Positions 8,515 through 15,894 of a DNA stretch of 19,949 nt are shown in pieces. Position 1 is the stretch's first letter, and each line of letters opens with the position of its first letter. This DNA is from Opitutia bacterium UBA953 (GTDB lineage: Bacteria > Verrucomicrobiota > Verrucomicrobiia > Opitutales > UBA953): positions 13,584 to 33,532 of the forward strand of contig DBCR01000013.1 of assembly GCA_002293125.1 (NCBI GenBank), written 5' to 3'. The notes under the pieces were generated by a model that had not been told where the DNA came from, did no database searches, and saw nothing but the letters and a program-made list of their open reading frames with translations. A program made the translations under genes and the position numbers.

Positions 8515-9612
8515 ATGATTCGCCACTGGGTCGCTCTCGTCCTCTCCCTGACTGCCGTCGCTGGTTCCGCCCAGACGCTTCGCCAAGCTTCGCCTTGGGC
8601 CTCAGGCGTCGGTCTGGCCGACCGGATTCCCGACCGCCCGGCGGACTGGCCGTTGCTGACGGCTCACTTCAGCCATGTGACCCCGGAGAATTGCATGAAG
8701 CCCGCGGCGCTGCGTTCGACAGAGCAGGCCTGGAATTTCGGACAGGCCGACAAGTTCGTCGCCTTCGCGAATTCCAAGGACCTCAAGGTCGTCGGCCATT
8801 GCCTGGTCTGGGCCAAGGACGACCGCACGCCGGCTTGGTTCTATCAAGACGGCGCCGCGCCGGCCACGAAGGAGGTCCTGCTGGCCCGCATGAAGTCCTA
8901 CATCGATACGGTCGTCGGTCGTTACAAGGGCAAGATCCAGGCGTGGGATGTGGTCAATGAGGCGCTTGACGACGGCAAGCCCGAGCTGCGTGAGTCCGGC
9001 TGGACGCGTGCCGCGGGCGAGGACTTCATCGCGCTGGCCTTCGAATACGCCCATGCGGCGGATCCGTCGGCGCAGCTGATCTACAACGACTATAACAACG
9101 AACTCGACGGCAAGCGGGAGAAGATGCTCGCGCTGCTGGCCCGGTTGAAGGCCCGGAAGGCGCCGGTGCATGCCGTCGGCCTCCAGGGCCACTATGAGAT
9201 CGACCGCGTGCCTTATGAAGCGCTGGAGAAGACCCTGATCGCCCTCCGCGCCATCGGCATGAAGGTCGTGGTCAGCGAGCTCGACATCGACGTCATCCCG
9301 CGCGGCCGCTGGTGGGCCGACGGCAACAAGCACCGCGCCGAGATGGCGACGATCAACCCTTACGTCGACGGCTGCCCGCCGGAGATCCTCGCCCGCCAGG
9401 CCGAGCAATATGCCCGCCTCTTCCGCCTCTTCCGTAAGTATGACGACGTCATCGCCCGTGTCTCCTTCTGGAACCTGCATGACGGCCAGAGCTGGTTGAA
9501 CGACTTCCCGTGGAAGCGTGTGAACCATCCGCTGCTCTTCGACCGCCAGGGTCAGCCCAAGCCGGCCTTCGAGTCCGTGGTGAAGGAGCTTACGGCCGCG
9601 AAGGCGCGTTGA
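8515..9612 (+). CDS. Secreted endo-1,4-beta-xylanase, glycoside hydrolase family 10
   Basis: The 365-residue product carries a signal peptide (about residues 1-19, ending near GSAQ) followed by a single GH10 TIM barrel and no carbohydrate-binding module. The diagnostic GH10 motifs are present: CMKPAAL for the substrate-binding region, GHCLVWAKDD with H95, the acid/base in WDVVNEALDD (E149), the YNDYNNE strand, and the nucleophile in VVSELDID (E255). The final barrel strand is VSFWNLHDGQSWLN, with the tryptophans usual in the family. It would cleave the beta-1,4 backbone of xylan, exported to the periplasm or beyond. The divergent esterase gene is a natural partner. The stop lies only two bases from the stop of the convergent arsR gene. 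Confidence 0.96.
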   Translation: MIRHWVALVLSLTAVAGSAQTLRQASPWASGVGLADRIPDRPADWPLLTAHFSHVTPENCMKPAALRSTEQAWNFGQADKFVAFANSKDLKVVGHCLVWAKDDRTPAWFYQDGAAPATKEVLLARMKSYIDTVVGRYKGKIQAWDVVNEALDDGKPELRESGWTRAAGEDFIALAFEYAHAADPSAQLIYNDYNNELDGKREKMLALLARLKARKAPVHAVGLQGHYEIDRVPYEALEKTLIALRAIGMKVVVSELDIDVIPRGRWWADGNKHRAEMATINPYVDGCPPEILARQAEQYARLFRLFRKYDDVIARVSFWNLHDGQSWLNDFPWKRVNHPLLFDRQGQPKPAFESVVKELTAAKAR

Positions 9613-9614
9613 CC

Positions 9615-9932
9615 TCAGCAGCAGGAGTTCGGCGAACGACGCCGCGGCGGCGCGGCGAGGTCGACGATCCGTGCCAGGTCAGGGGAGAGGCGGGCGCGCC
9701 GATAGTGATTCCAGCGGCCTTCCTTGCGGCAGGTCACCAGCCCGTATTTGCGGAGCATCGCGAGGTGGCGTGAGACCGTGGGCTGATCGCGGCCGACTTC
9801 CGCCTGCAGGTCGCAGACGCAGACCTCTTCGCGGCCGAGGCGGGCCAGCAGGCTCAGCCGGGTCGGATCGGACAGTCCGAGGCAGACTTGGGCGACCGTG
9901 GGCGCGGCGGATGGGCTCTTGACTCCGGGCAT
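9615..9932 (-). CDS. arsR: ArsR-family arsenic-responsive repressor
   Basis: The 105-residue product is a winged-helix ArsR/SmtB repressor: LSDPTRLSLLARL helix region, DNA-recognition helix QPTVSRHLAMLRKYGLV (50-66), and wing residues EGRWNHYR. The metal site is EVCVCDLQ, with C38 and C40. The third cysteine of the classical CVCDLC site is Q43 here, but the chain ends in SCC (C104, C105), which could complete a three-thiol arsenite site in a different geometry. It is transcribed away from the DUF6428-arsC-channel genes across a 52-base gap that holds a probable operator, so it should repress itself and them until As(III) binds. Confidence 0.92.
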   Translation of the reverse strand: MPGVKSPSAAPTVAQVCLGLSDPTRLSLLARLGREEVCVCDLQAEVGRDQPTVSRHLAMLRKYGLVTCRKEGRWNHYRRARLSPDLARIVDLAAPPRRRSPNSCC

Positions 9933-9946
9933 GCGCCAGCAAACAT

Positions 9947-9962
9947 ATATGCCTAAGCGTAT
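9947..9962. promoter_or_regulatory. Probable ArsR operator
   Basis: An inverted repeat ATATGC-CTAA-GCGTAT, with one mismatch between halves, lies in the short AT-rich gap between arsR and the divergent arsenic genes. The overlapping TATATG on the arsR strand (9943-9948) could serve as its -10 box, so bound repressor would block it. ArsR/SmtB repressors are known to use AT-rich imperfect palindromes of this kind. The repeat runs into an ATG at 9961, which argues for the start at 9985 for the next gene. Confidence 0.5.
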
Positions 9963-9984
9963 GCAACTCCTAACCCCGGCCCCG

Positions 9985-10428
9985 ATGTCATTGGAAGCGT
10001 TCCGTCAGGCGCTGGCCGCGAACCCTTCGCTCGGCCTCCGTTTCCGCCTGCCGACGGGCGGACTGACGCCGATCCACCTGCATCTGACCGAAGTCGCCCG
10101 CGTCGAGAAACGCTTCGTCGACTGCGGTGGCACGATCCGGACCGAGGTCTCCGCCCGCCTGCAGCTCTGGACCGCCGATGACACCGACCACCGCGTGGGT
10201 TGCGCGAAAGCCCTGCAGGTCCTCGGTCGCGGGGCGGAGCTGGTCGGCTCGACGGCCCTGCCGCTCGAGGTCGAGTACGACTTCCCCCTCCTGACGGTCT
10301 TCCCGGTGCTCGGCAGCGTCGTCGAAGGCCAGGAACGGATCTTCCTCCTCGGCGCCAAGCATGCCGACTGCCTCGCTCCGGATGTCTGCGTGCCGAAGGC
10401 CTGCCAGCCCGGCGCCGGTTGCTGCTGA
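9985..10428 (+). CDS. DUF6428 family protein of arsenic operon
   Basis: With the ATG at 9985 the product is 147 residues; an ATG at 9961 would add eight but overlaps the operator repeat, and the family normally begins with a short MxLxxFxxAL-type helix, as MSLEAFRQAL does here. Recognised features are PIHLHLTEV (H31, H33), the VDCGGTIR segment (C47) and a closing Cys-rich tail with C129, C135, C140, C146 and C147. From memory the family is found next to arsR and arsC, but its function is not established. The histidines and tail cysteines suggest binding of a metal or arsenite; that is inference. It precedes arsC by 13 bases and is presumably the first gene of the operon. It is soluble, with no signal peptide. 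Confidence 0.82.
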   Translation: MSLEAFRQALAANPSLGLRFRLPTGGLTPIHLHLTEVARVEKRFVDCGGTIRTEVSARLQLWTADDTDHRVGCAKALQVLGRGAELVGSTALPLEVEYDFPLLTVFPVLGSVVEGQERIFLLGAKHADCLAPDVCVPKACQPGAGCC

Positions 10429-10441
10429 TTTTCCTATAACC

Positions 10442-10879
10442 ATGAGCAGACCCCTCATCCTCATCCTGTGCACGGGTAATTCGTGCCGTAGCCATCTCGC
10501 CGAAGCGATCTTCCGCCGGGCCGTCGGCGACCTGGCCGATGTCGCCAGCGCCGGTTCCAAGCCGGCTGGTTACGTGCATCCCATGGCGCTCGAAGTCCTC
10601 AAGGAGATCGGCCTCGACGCCTCGGCGCACCGTTCCAAGCACCTCTCCGAGTTTTTGGAGATGCCCGTCGCGACCGTCATCACCGTCTGCGGCAACGCCG
10701 ATCAGGTGTGCCCCGTCTTCCCTGGTCAGGTGAATCGCTATCACTGGGGCTTCAGCGATCCCGCCCATGCGACGGGCACGCCGGAAGAGATCCGCGCCGA
10801 GTTTCGCCGCGTGCGCGATCAGATCCGCCTGGTCTTCGAGGCCTACGCAGCCGGGCTGAAGGAAGCCTCCCTCCGGTGA
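10442..10879 (+). CDS. arsC: Thioredoxin-coupled arsenate reductase
   Basis: The start at 10442 (MSRPLILILC) gives 145 residues, the standard length; the frame is open further upstream but overlaps DUF6428. It has the low-molecular-weight phosphatase loop CTGNSCRS, giving C10, C15 and R16, followed by the redox pair C83 and C90 in TVCGNADQVCPVFPG, and the acid D106 region in GFSDPA. This is the thioredoxin-type cytoplasmic enzyme that reduces arsenate to arsenite through a cysteine relay, distinct from the glutaredoxin-type plasmid ArsC. No thioredoxin gene is in the window. The stop codon overlaps the channel gene start (GTGA), so arsenite production and exit are translationally coupled. Confidence 0.96.
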   Translation: MSRPLILILCTGNSCRSHLAEAIFRRAVGDLADVASAGSKPAGYVHPMALEVLKEIGLDASAHRSKHLSEFLEMPVATVITVCGNADQVCPVFPGQVNRYHWGFSDPAHATGTPEEIRAEFRRVRDQIRLVFEAYAAGLKEASLR

Positions 10880-11526
10880 ACGCCGGACGCGCCATCGGCG
10901 CCGAGTTCCTCGGCACCGCCTTGCTGCTGCTCGCCGTCACCGGCTCGGGCATCATGGGCGAGACGCTCGCCGCCGGCAACGCCGCCGTCGCCTTGTTGGG
11001 CAACAGCCTCGCGACCGGGGCCGCGCTCTACGTCATCCTTTCGTCGCTGGGGCCCGTCTCCGGCGCGCACCTCAATCCCGTCGTCAGCCTCATGGCGGCT
11101 TGCGACGGCTCGCTACCGGCCGGTCGTCTCGTCGGCTATCTCCTCGCGCAGTTCGGCGGGGCCGTCGCCGGCGTCTGGACCGTCCACCTGATGTTCGGGC
11201 AGTCGGTGCTGCAGGTCTCGTCCAAGACCCGCGCCGGCGGGCCGCAGCTCTTTAGCGAACTCCTCGCGACGTTGCTGCTGCTCGGGCTCATCCGTCTGGC
11301 CACGGCCCGTGGCGACACGCGGATCCCCGCCTATGTCGCGCTGACCGTCCTCGCGGGGTATTGGGCGACCGCCTCGACTTTCTTCGCGAACCCCGCCGTG
11401 ACGGCGGCGCGGGCGCTGACCGATACTTTCGTCGGCATCCGGCCCGCGGACGTCCTGCCGTTCGTCGGCGCGCAGCTGCTGGCCCTCGGCGTGGTCTGCC
11501 TGCTGGTCCGCCTGCTGCGGCGCTGA
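10876..11526 (+). CDS. aqpS: Aquaporin-family (MIP) channel of arsenic operon, AqpS-like
   Basis: The GTG at 10876 overlaps the arsC stop; the frame is open further upstream but lies inside arsC. The 216-residue product has six predicted membrane spans and the two half-helix loops of aquaporins: HLNPVVSL, an NPV variant at 67-69, and FANPAVTAARALTDTF, NPA at 172-174. The arginine that normally follows the second NPA in the selectivity filter is a valine here. In Sinorhizobium meliloti an aquaglyceroporin (AqpS) next to arsC lets arsenite flow out down its gradient in place of the ArsB pump, and the same arrangement here supports that role. No ArsB or Acr3 gene is present in the window. A water or glycerol channel is the less likely alternative. 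Confidence 0.9.
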   Translation: MNAGRAIGAEFLGTALLLLAVTGSGIMGETLAAGNAAVALLGNSLATGAALYVILSSLGPVSGAHLNPVVSLMAACDGSLPAGRLVGYLLAQFGGAVAGVWTVHLMFGQSVLQVSSKTRAGGPQLFSELLATLLLLGLIRLATARGDTRIPAYVALTVLAGYWATASTFFANPAVTAARALTDTFVGIRPADVLPFVGAQLLALGVVCLLVRLLRR

Positions 11527-11574
11527 ACCTCGCTTCGCGATTGCGATGGCCTGGGGGCGGGCTTGGGATGACGT

Positions 11575-12840
11575 ATGCTCCGCCGTGCCTTCCTCGCCCT
11601 GTCGCTCTTCGTCAGCGGACTTGTTTCCGGCGCCGAGGCCCCGGCCGCCGCCAAGGCGATCGAGCAGGCCCATGCCGAGACCTGGAAGCGTTTCGTCGAC
11701 GAGCATGGCATCGTCCGTGATTACGTCGGCGAACTGCCGACCCCTGAGGACTGCCGCCTCGGTAAGCCCAACGCCATCGGCTGGTGGAGTCCGATCGAGA
11801 ACGGTCCGATGTTCACCGGGATGTATCTCCACGCCATGGTCGAGCGGGCGCGTCGCTCCGGCGCGGCCTCCGATAAGGAGCAGGCACGGAAACTGGCGCA
11901 GGGGCTCCTGAAGTGCGCGTCGGTCTCGGATGTCCCTGGCTTCGTGGCCCGAGGCGTGGGCTCCGACGGCAAGTGCCACTACCCGCTGAGTTCCGACGAC
12001 CAGATGCAGCCGTGGTTCTTGGGGCTACATGCTTATCTCTTGAGTGATATCCCTTCGGCCGCCGAGCGTGCGGTCCTCGTGGTGAAAGTCCGTGAGGTCG
12101 CTGATGTGCTGGAAAGCAATGGTTGGCGGGTGCCCTGCGACGGGGCGTTCAAGGGTGATTTCCGGGGAGCTTTCAAAGGGGAGCATTTCCGTGATGCCGC
12201 CCGTTATCTCTACCTGCTGCGCGCCACCTATGAGATGACCGGCGACGCCGTCTGGCTGGAGCGCTATCGTCGGGCCTTGGACGAGAAGCCTGCGAAGTCG
12301 GCTGAGACGCGCCGCGAGATCTGCGCCTTGGGCTGCCCACGGGATCTTTCGTTCATCCCGAGTCTCCAGAAGGGGCAGTTCTGGATCTACGTCGGCACGC
12401 AGGCCGGCCTCGCCTGGCTCGCTTCCGTCGAGGACGACGCCGCGACCAAGGCCGCTTACCGCCGGGGCCTCGACGTCACCGCGCGATTCGCGCGGTCGTC
12501 GGTCGATACGCACGCCCAGTTCGATAACGCCGACCAAGGTTTCTTCGGCACGGCCGATTGGCGGGCGGCCAATCCGACTTGGTTCCCGCAACCGACGCAG
12601 GCCGAGGCCGAACGCCTGGCCAGGATCGTGGATTACAAGAAGCGCGGGCCTCGGAAGAATTATGAATCCACGTGGATGCGTCATCCCTTGGCCGCCGCGG
12701 CCGTCGTGGCGTTGGCAGGGGATCCCTCCGCCCGACCTGCGGTGCTCAAGGCCGTCAGCCATTACGACTACGCCAAGTTGAACATGGCGGAGTTTTTCTT
12801 CGCCGAGGTCGCCTATTACGCGCTACCCGAGCCGAAGTGA
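11575..12840 (+). CDS. Uncharacterised secreted protein, probably alpha-helical toroid
   Basis: I do not recognise a named family for this 421-residue protein. It has a clear signal peptide (MLRRAFLALSLFVSGLVSGA). The rest is mostly amphipathic helices with regularly spaced aromatic and glycine turns, such as GWWSPIENGPMFTGMYL (69-85), DDQMQPWFLGLHAYL (141-155) and FWIYVGTQAGLAWLAS, which is suggestive of an (alpha/alpha) toroid like those of unsaturated glucuronyl hydrolases or mannanases. The acidic pair D141-D142 beside aromatics could form an active site, but this is speculation. It follows the channel gene by 48 bases with no terminator seen, yet has its own weak promoter-like bases (TTGCGA at 11541). 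It converges on the Sel1-like gene with four bases between. Confidence 0.75.
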   Translation: MLRRAFLALSLFVSGLVSGAEAPAAAKAIEQAHAETWKRFVDEHGIVRDYVGELPTPEDCRLGKPNAIGWWSPIENGPMFTGMYLHAMVERARRSGAASDKEQARKLAQGLLKCASVSDVPGFVARGVGSDGKCHYPLSSDDQMQPWFLGLHAYLLSDIPSAAERAVLVVKVREVADVLESNGWRVPCDGAFKGDFRGAFKGEHFRDAARYLYLLRATYEMTGDAVWLERYRRALDEKPAKSAETRREICALGCPRDLSFIPSLQKGQFWIYVGTQAGLAWLASVEDDAATKAAYRRGLDVTARFARSSVDTHAQFDNADQGFFGTADWRAANPTWFPQPTQAEAERLARIVDYKKRGPRKNYESTWMRHPLAAAAVVALAGDPSARPAVLKAVSHYDYAKLNMAEFFFAEVAYYALPEPK

Positions 12841-12844
12841 ATCA

Positions 12845-13501
12845 TCACTTCGCCTTATCGGCCTCCAGCAGCTTATCGCCCAAGGCCTTGGCGCGGTTCC
12901 GGTAGTCGGCGGCCTTGGCCGCGTCCTTCGGGAGTCCGTCCTGACCCTTCTCGTGGGCGAAAGCGAACCAGTAGAGCGCCTGCATCCCGGCGTCGTCCTC
13001 CCGTTTCGCGAAGTCTTCCATCGCGGCGCGGAGTTTCTCCGGCTCGTGCTTCAGTTTCTCCTTCGTCACGTCATAGACCGCGCGCGGGTAACCCTGCTGG
13101 GCGGCTTTTTTAAGCCACCGGAAACCCTCGTCTCCGGTGTCGATCCGCTGCGTCAGGACGAAGTGGAGGTGCCACATCGCGACGGCGTCACCGGCTTCGG
13201 CCATCGCGCGCAGGCTGGCCACGGCGTAATCCGCGACGGGCTTCAGGTCATCCTTGGTTGCGGTCTTGATCCAAGCGCCTGCCCGGTCGTCGTAGCGGCC
13301 GGGGCCGGTGGAGACAAGGAGGGCGCGCAAGGTTTCGGCCTCCTTGGCTGGCAGACCTTCGAGCGACTGCTCGGCCTTCGCGAGCAGGCCTGAGCCATCC
13401 CAAGGGGCGATGTGCATCCCTGTCGGTCGGGTCAGGAAAAAGGCGAGTACGACCGCGAGGAGCACCAGGGCGGCGAGGATGAGTTTCAGCGGCTTGGTCA
13501 T
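12845..13501 (-). CDS. Membrane-anchored Sel1-like repeat protein
   Basis: The 218-residue product starts with a basic end and one hydrophobic helix (about 6-24), either an anchor or uncleaved signal, leaving the remainder in the periplasm. The body is helical with Sel1/TPR-like repeats: AEAGDAVAMWHLHFVL followed by GFRWLKKAAQQGYPRAVYDV (about 101-145), and a further diverged copy with MQALYWFAFAHEKG and DAAKAADYRNRAKALG (173-208). Such repeats mediate protein-protein contacts; no partner or function can be named. The gene stands alone between two plus-strand genes. Confidence 0.75.
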   Translation of the reverse strand: MTKPLKLILAALVLLAVVLAFFLTRPTGMHIAPWDGSGLLAKAEQSLEGLPAKEAETLRALLVSTGPGRYDDRAGAWIKTATKDDLKPVADYAVASLRAMAEAGDAVAMWHLHFVLTQRIDTGDEGFRWLKKAAQQGYPRAVYDVTKEKLKHEPEKLRAAMEDFAKREDDAGMQALYWFAFAHEKGQDGLPKDAAKAADYRNRAKALGDKLLEADKAK

Positions 13502-13568
13502 GAAGACGACGATGAGGATAGGTCAGAACAGGGTAAGGAAAAACGCGGTGTTCTTGGGAAAAGCCAAA

Positions 13569-13584
13569 GATTAGGTGGATTAGG
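13569..13584. repeat. Short 9-base-spaced direct repeat
   Basis: GATTAGG occurs at 13569-13575 and again at 13578-13584, in the AT-richer region upstream of the Sel1-like gene and of the small membrane protein gene. It may be a binding site or chance; nothing else supports a role. Confidence 0.3.
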
Positions 13585-13652
13585 ATAACTGCTGAAAATG
13601 AACCACCTGCTATCTGGCTGGCTAAGCCGAGCGTCCTGGCTCATGATTCGGC

Positions 13653-13979
13653 ATGCCCACCGGCGATGCATGGCGACGACTCCTGCGGACGGTTTTCATC
13701 GCGGCGTCCGTCATCGTGTTGCTCTGCATGCCATGGGTCTTGGCGGCCGAGGCGTTCGGCTGGAGCCAGCGACCGGTGCATCTGCTCCAGAGCTTCGTGG
13801 CTGTGCCGGTCGCCTTTGTCTCGTCGGTCGCATTCCTTTGTCTGCGGACTCATGAGGACGCCCCGAAGTGGGAGCGACGGGCGGCTTGGACCGTCTGTGT
13901 CCTTTCCGGGTTGTGGCTGCTCCTGCTTGCGTGGGTGTTCGTGGCCTTGTCTCGCGGTATGTTCCCTGGGCCGGCCTGA
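13653..13979 (+). CDS. Small membrane protein with three predicted helices
   Basis: The 108-residue product is unrecognised. Hydrophobic stretches at about 12-34, 43-64 and 77-99, with charged linkers between (RTHEDAPKWERR), predict three membrane spans. No catalytic motif is visible. The ATG at 13653 is preceded by CATGAT at 13642-13647, a possible -10 box only five bases away, so the message may have almost no leader. It precedes the SGNH hydrolase gene by 55 bases on the same strand, but that gene has its own promoter-like bases. The hydrophobic pattern and consistent codon use support its being real. Confidence 0.65.
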   Translation: MPTGDAWRRLLRTVFIAASVIVLLCMPWVLAAEAFGWSQRPVHLLQSFVAVPVAFVSSVAFLCLRTHEDAPKWERRAAWTVCVLSGLWLLLLAWVFVALSRGMFPGPA

Positions 13980-14034
13980 TCAGGAGGCACGGGCTTGCCA
14001 GCGGACGAGGGAAGGGACAGAGTGCGGCACCCCC

Positions 14035-14772
14035 ATGAAGACCCGCATCACGTCCCTCGTCGCCCTCGTGGCGTCCCTCGTCGCCGCTTCTGCCGCGACT
14101 AACTACGCCATCCAGCCGGTACTCCACCCGGGGACGGAGAAGCGCCATGAATCCTTCAACGTCATCTCGAAGCAGGGCGAAGCCCAGCTCGTCTTCCTCG
14201 GCGACTCGATCACCCACGGTTGGGACGGCAAGGGCAAGGCCGTCTGGGAAAAGACCTGGGCTCCCCTCAAGGCCGCCAACTTCGGCATCGGCGGTGACCG
14301 CACCGAGCACGTGCTTTGGCGTCTGGAAAACGGCAACTTCGACGGCCTCAAGCCGAAGGCCATCGTCCTGATGATCGGTACCAACAACACCGGACACCAG
14401 GGTCGCCCCCAGAAGGAGCTCAACGGCGCTGTCTACCAGTGCACCGCCGAGCAGACCGCCGAAGGTATCAAGGCCATCGTCGCCAAGCTCCAGCAGAAGT
14501 GCCCCGACGCCAAGATCCTGATTCTCGCCATCTTCCCGCGCGGCGCGAACAAGGAAGACAAATTCCGCCAGCAGAACGAAGCCACCAACGCCATCGTGAA
14601 GGGCTTCGCTGACGACAAGAAGGTCTTCTTCCTCGATGTCGGTGCCAAGTTCCTTGAGGCCGACGGCACGCTCCCCAAGAGCATCATGCCCGACCTCCTG
14701 CACCCGAACGCCCAGGGCTACCAGATCTGGTCCGACGCCATCGAGGCCAAGGTCAAGGAACTGCTCAAGTAA
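14035..14772 (+). CDS. Secreted SGNH/GDSL-family hydrolase
   Basis: The start at 14035 gives 245 residues with a signal peptide (MKTRITSLVALVASLVAASA); the frame runs further upstream, but that part overlaps the previous gene in another frame. The four SGNH blocks are in order: GDSITHGW (S58), GIGGDRTEHVLWR (G86/G87), MIGTNN (N117/N118) and DLLHPNAQGY (D220, H223). It resembles the platelet-activating-factor acetylhydrolase-like branch, whose bacterial members often deacetylate sugars or polysaccharides. Export and the xylanase and esterase nearby suggest an acetyl-esterase role, which is inferred. Codons here end in C or G more consistently than in most neighbours, hinting at strong expression. 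A strong terminator follows. Confidence 0.9.
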   Translation: MKTRITSLVALVASLVAASAATNYAIQPVLHPGTEKRHESFNVISKQGEAQLVFLGDSITHGWDGKGKAVWEKTWAPLKAANFGIGGDRTEHVLWRLENGNFDGLKPKAIVLMIGTNNTGHQGRPQKELNGAVYQCTAEQTAEGIKAIVAKLQQKCPDAKILILAIFPRGANKEDKFRQQNEATNAIVKGFADDKKVFFLDVGAKFLEADGTLPKSIMPDLLHPNAQGYQIWSDAIEAKVKELLK

Positions 14773-14793
14773 GCCGTTCGGTCCGGATATGCG

Positions 14794-14825
14794 AAGGGCC
14801 GCCTATCCGGGCGGCCCTTTTGTTT
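14794..14825 (+). terminator. Intrinsic terminator after the SGNH hydrolase gene
   Basis: A perfect 10-bp stem pairs AAGGGCCGCC (14794-14803) with GGCGGCCCTT (14810-14819) around a six-base loop, followed by a T-rich tail (14818-14825). It lies 21 bases past the stop codon. On the minus strand the same hairpin has only a very short T run, so it should serve the plus-strand gene chiefly, although it also lies just past the end of the convergent dehydrogenase gene. Confidence 0.9.
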
Positions 14826-14838
14826 GCTTCATTTGAGC

Positions 14839-15894
14839 TCAGGCCGTCTTCAGCGACGCCATGTCGATCACGAAGCGATAACGCACGTCCTGCTTGATCA
14901 TGCGGTCCCAGGCTTCGTTGATCTTCTGGATCGGGATCAGCTCGATGTCGGAGACGATGCCGCGCTTCGCGCAGAACTCGAGCATCTCCTGGGTCTCGGC
15001 GATGCCGCCGATGCAGGAGCCGCTGAAGTTGCGGCGCGGCATGATCACGCTGAAGGCATGGACCGCGAGCGGCTGTTCGGGGACGCCGACGAGGCAGAGC
15101 GTGCCGTCGAGACGCAGGAGCGAGAGGTAAGCATTGAGGTCGTGCTGGGCCGACACGCAGTCCAGGATGAAGTCGAGCGAGCAGGCGTGCTTGGCCATCG
15201 CGGCGGCGTCGGTCGAGATCACGACCTCATGCGCTCCGAGGCGGAGTCCATCGGCGACCTTGGAGGGGGAGGTGGTGAAGAGCACGACGTGGGAGCCGAA
15301 GGCGCGGGCGAGCTTCACGCCCATGTGACCGAGGCCGCCAAGGCCGACGATGCCGACCCTCTGGCCGGGGCCGACCTTCCAATGGCGGAGCGGGGAGTAG
15401 GTCGTGATGCCGGCGCAGAGCAGCGGGGCGGTGGCGGCGAGATCCATGCCCTGCGGGACGCGCAGGGTGAACGCTTCGTCGACCACGATACCGGACGAGT
15501 AGCCGCCCAAGGTATGACCGCCGAGATGCTTGTCAGGGCTGTTGTAGGTGAAGGTCGCGCCCGTGAGGCAGAACTGTTCGAGGCCCTTCTGACAGCTCGG
15601 GCAGGTGCGGCAGGAGTCGACCAGGCAGCCCGTGGCGCCGATGTCGCCCACCTTGAGCTTCGTCACCTTGGCCCCGACTGCCGTCACGCGGCCGACGATC
15701 TCATGGCCCGGGACGCAGGCGTAGTTCGTGCCCGGCCATTCGCCGCGGGCCGTATGGACGTCGGAGTGGCAGACGCCGCAGTAGAGGATCTCCATCTGCA
15801 CATCAGTCAGGCCCGGTGCGCGGCGCGCGATCTGCAGCGGGGCGAGTTTCGAAGAAGGAGAGGCGGAACCGTAGGCCTGGGCAGTGGTGGTCAT
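14839..15894 (-). CDS. Zinc-dependent alcohol dehydrogenase / NADP-dependent aldehyde reductase (YahK/CAD-like)
   Basis: The 351-residue product is a medium-chain dehydrogenase of normal length. Catalytic zinc ligands are C42 (CGVCHSD), H64 and E65 (GHE) and C160 (LLCAGITTY). Structural zinc ligands are C95, C98, C101 and C109. The nucleotide-binding loop is GLGGLGHMG (184-192), and the end of the next strand reads FTTSPSK with serines at the place where acidic residues would favour NAD, so NADP(H) is the likely cofactor. The closest known relatives are cinnamyl-alcohol-dehydrogenase-type enzymes such as E. coli YahK, which reduce a wide range of aldehydes. The physiological substrate is unknown; aldehyde detoxification is the usual suggestion. 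It is cytoplasmic and monocistronic. Confidence 0.95.
   Translation of the reverse strand: MTTTAQAYGSASPSSKLAPLQIARRAPGLTDVQMEILYCGVCHSDVHTARGEWPGTNYACVPGHEIVGRVTAVGAKVTKLKVGDIGATGCLVDSCRTCPSCQKGLEQFCLTGATFTYNSPDKHLGGHTLGGYSSGIVVDEAFTLRVPQGMDLAATAPLLCAGITTYSPLRHWKVGPGQRVGIVGLGGLGHMGVKLARAFGSHVVLFTTSPSKVADGLRLGAHEVVISTDAAAMAKHACSLDFILDCVSAQHDLNAYLSLLRLDGTLCLVGVPEQPLAVHAFSVIMPRRNFSGSCIGGIAETQEMLEFCAKRGIVSDIELIPIQKINEAWDRMIKQDVRYRFVIDMASLKTA

Noticed and set aside
7902..8960. Plus-strand frame of 352 codons spanning the esterase-xylanase junction
   Set aside because: It overlaps both recognised enzymes in other frames and crosses their divergent promoter region.
13975..13984. Palindrome CCTGATCAGG at the end of the small membrane protein gene
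   Set aside because: It includes the stop codon and has no loop or T tract; probably chance.
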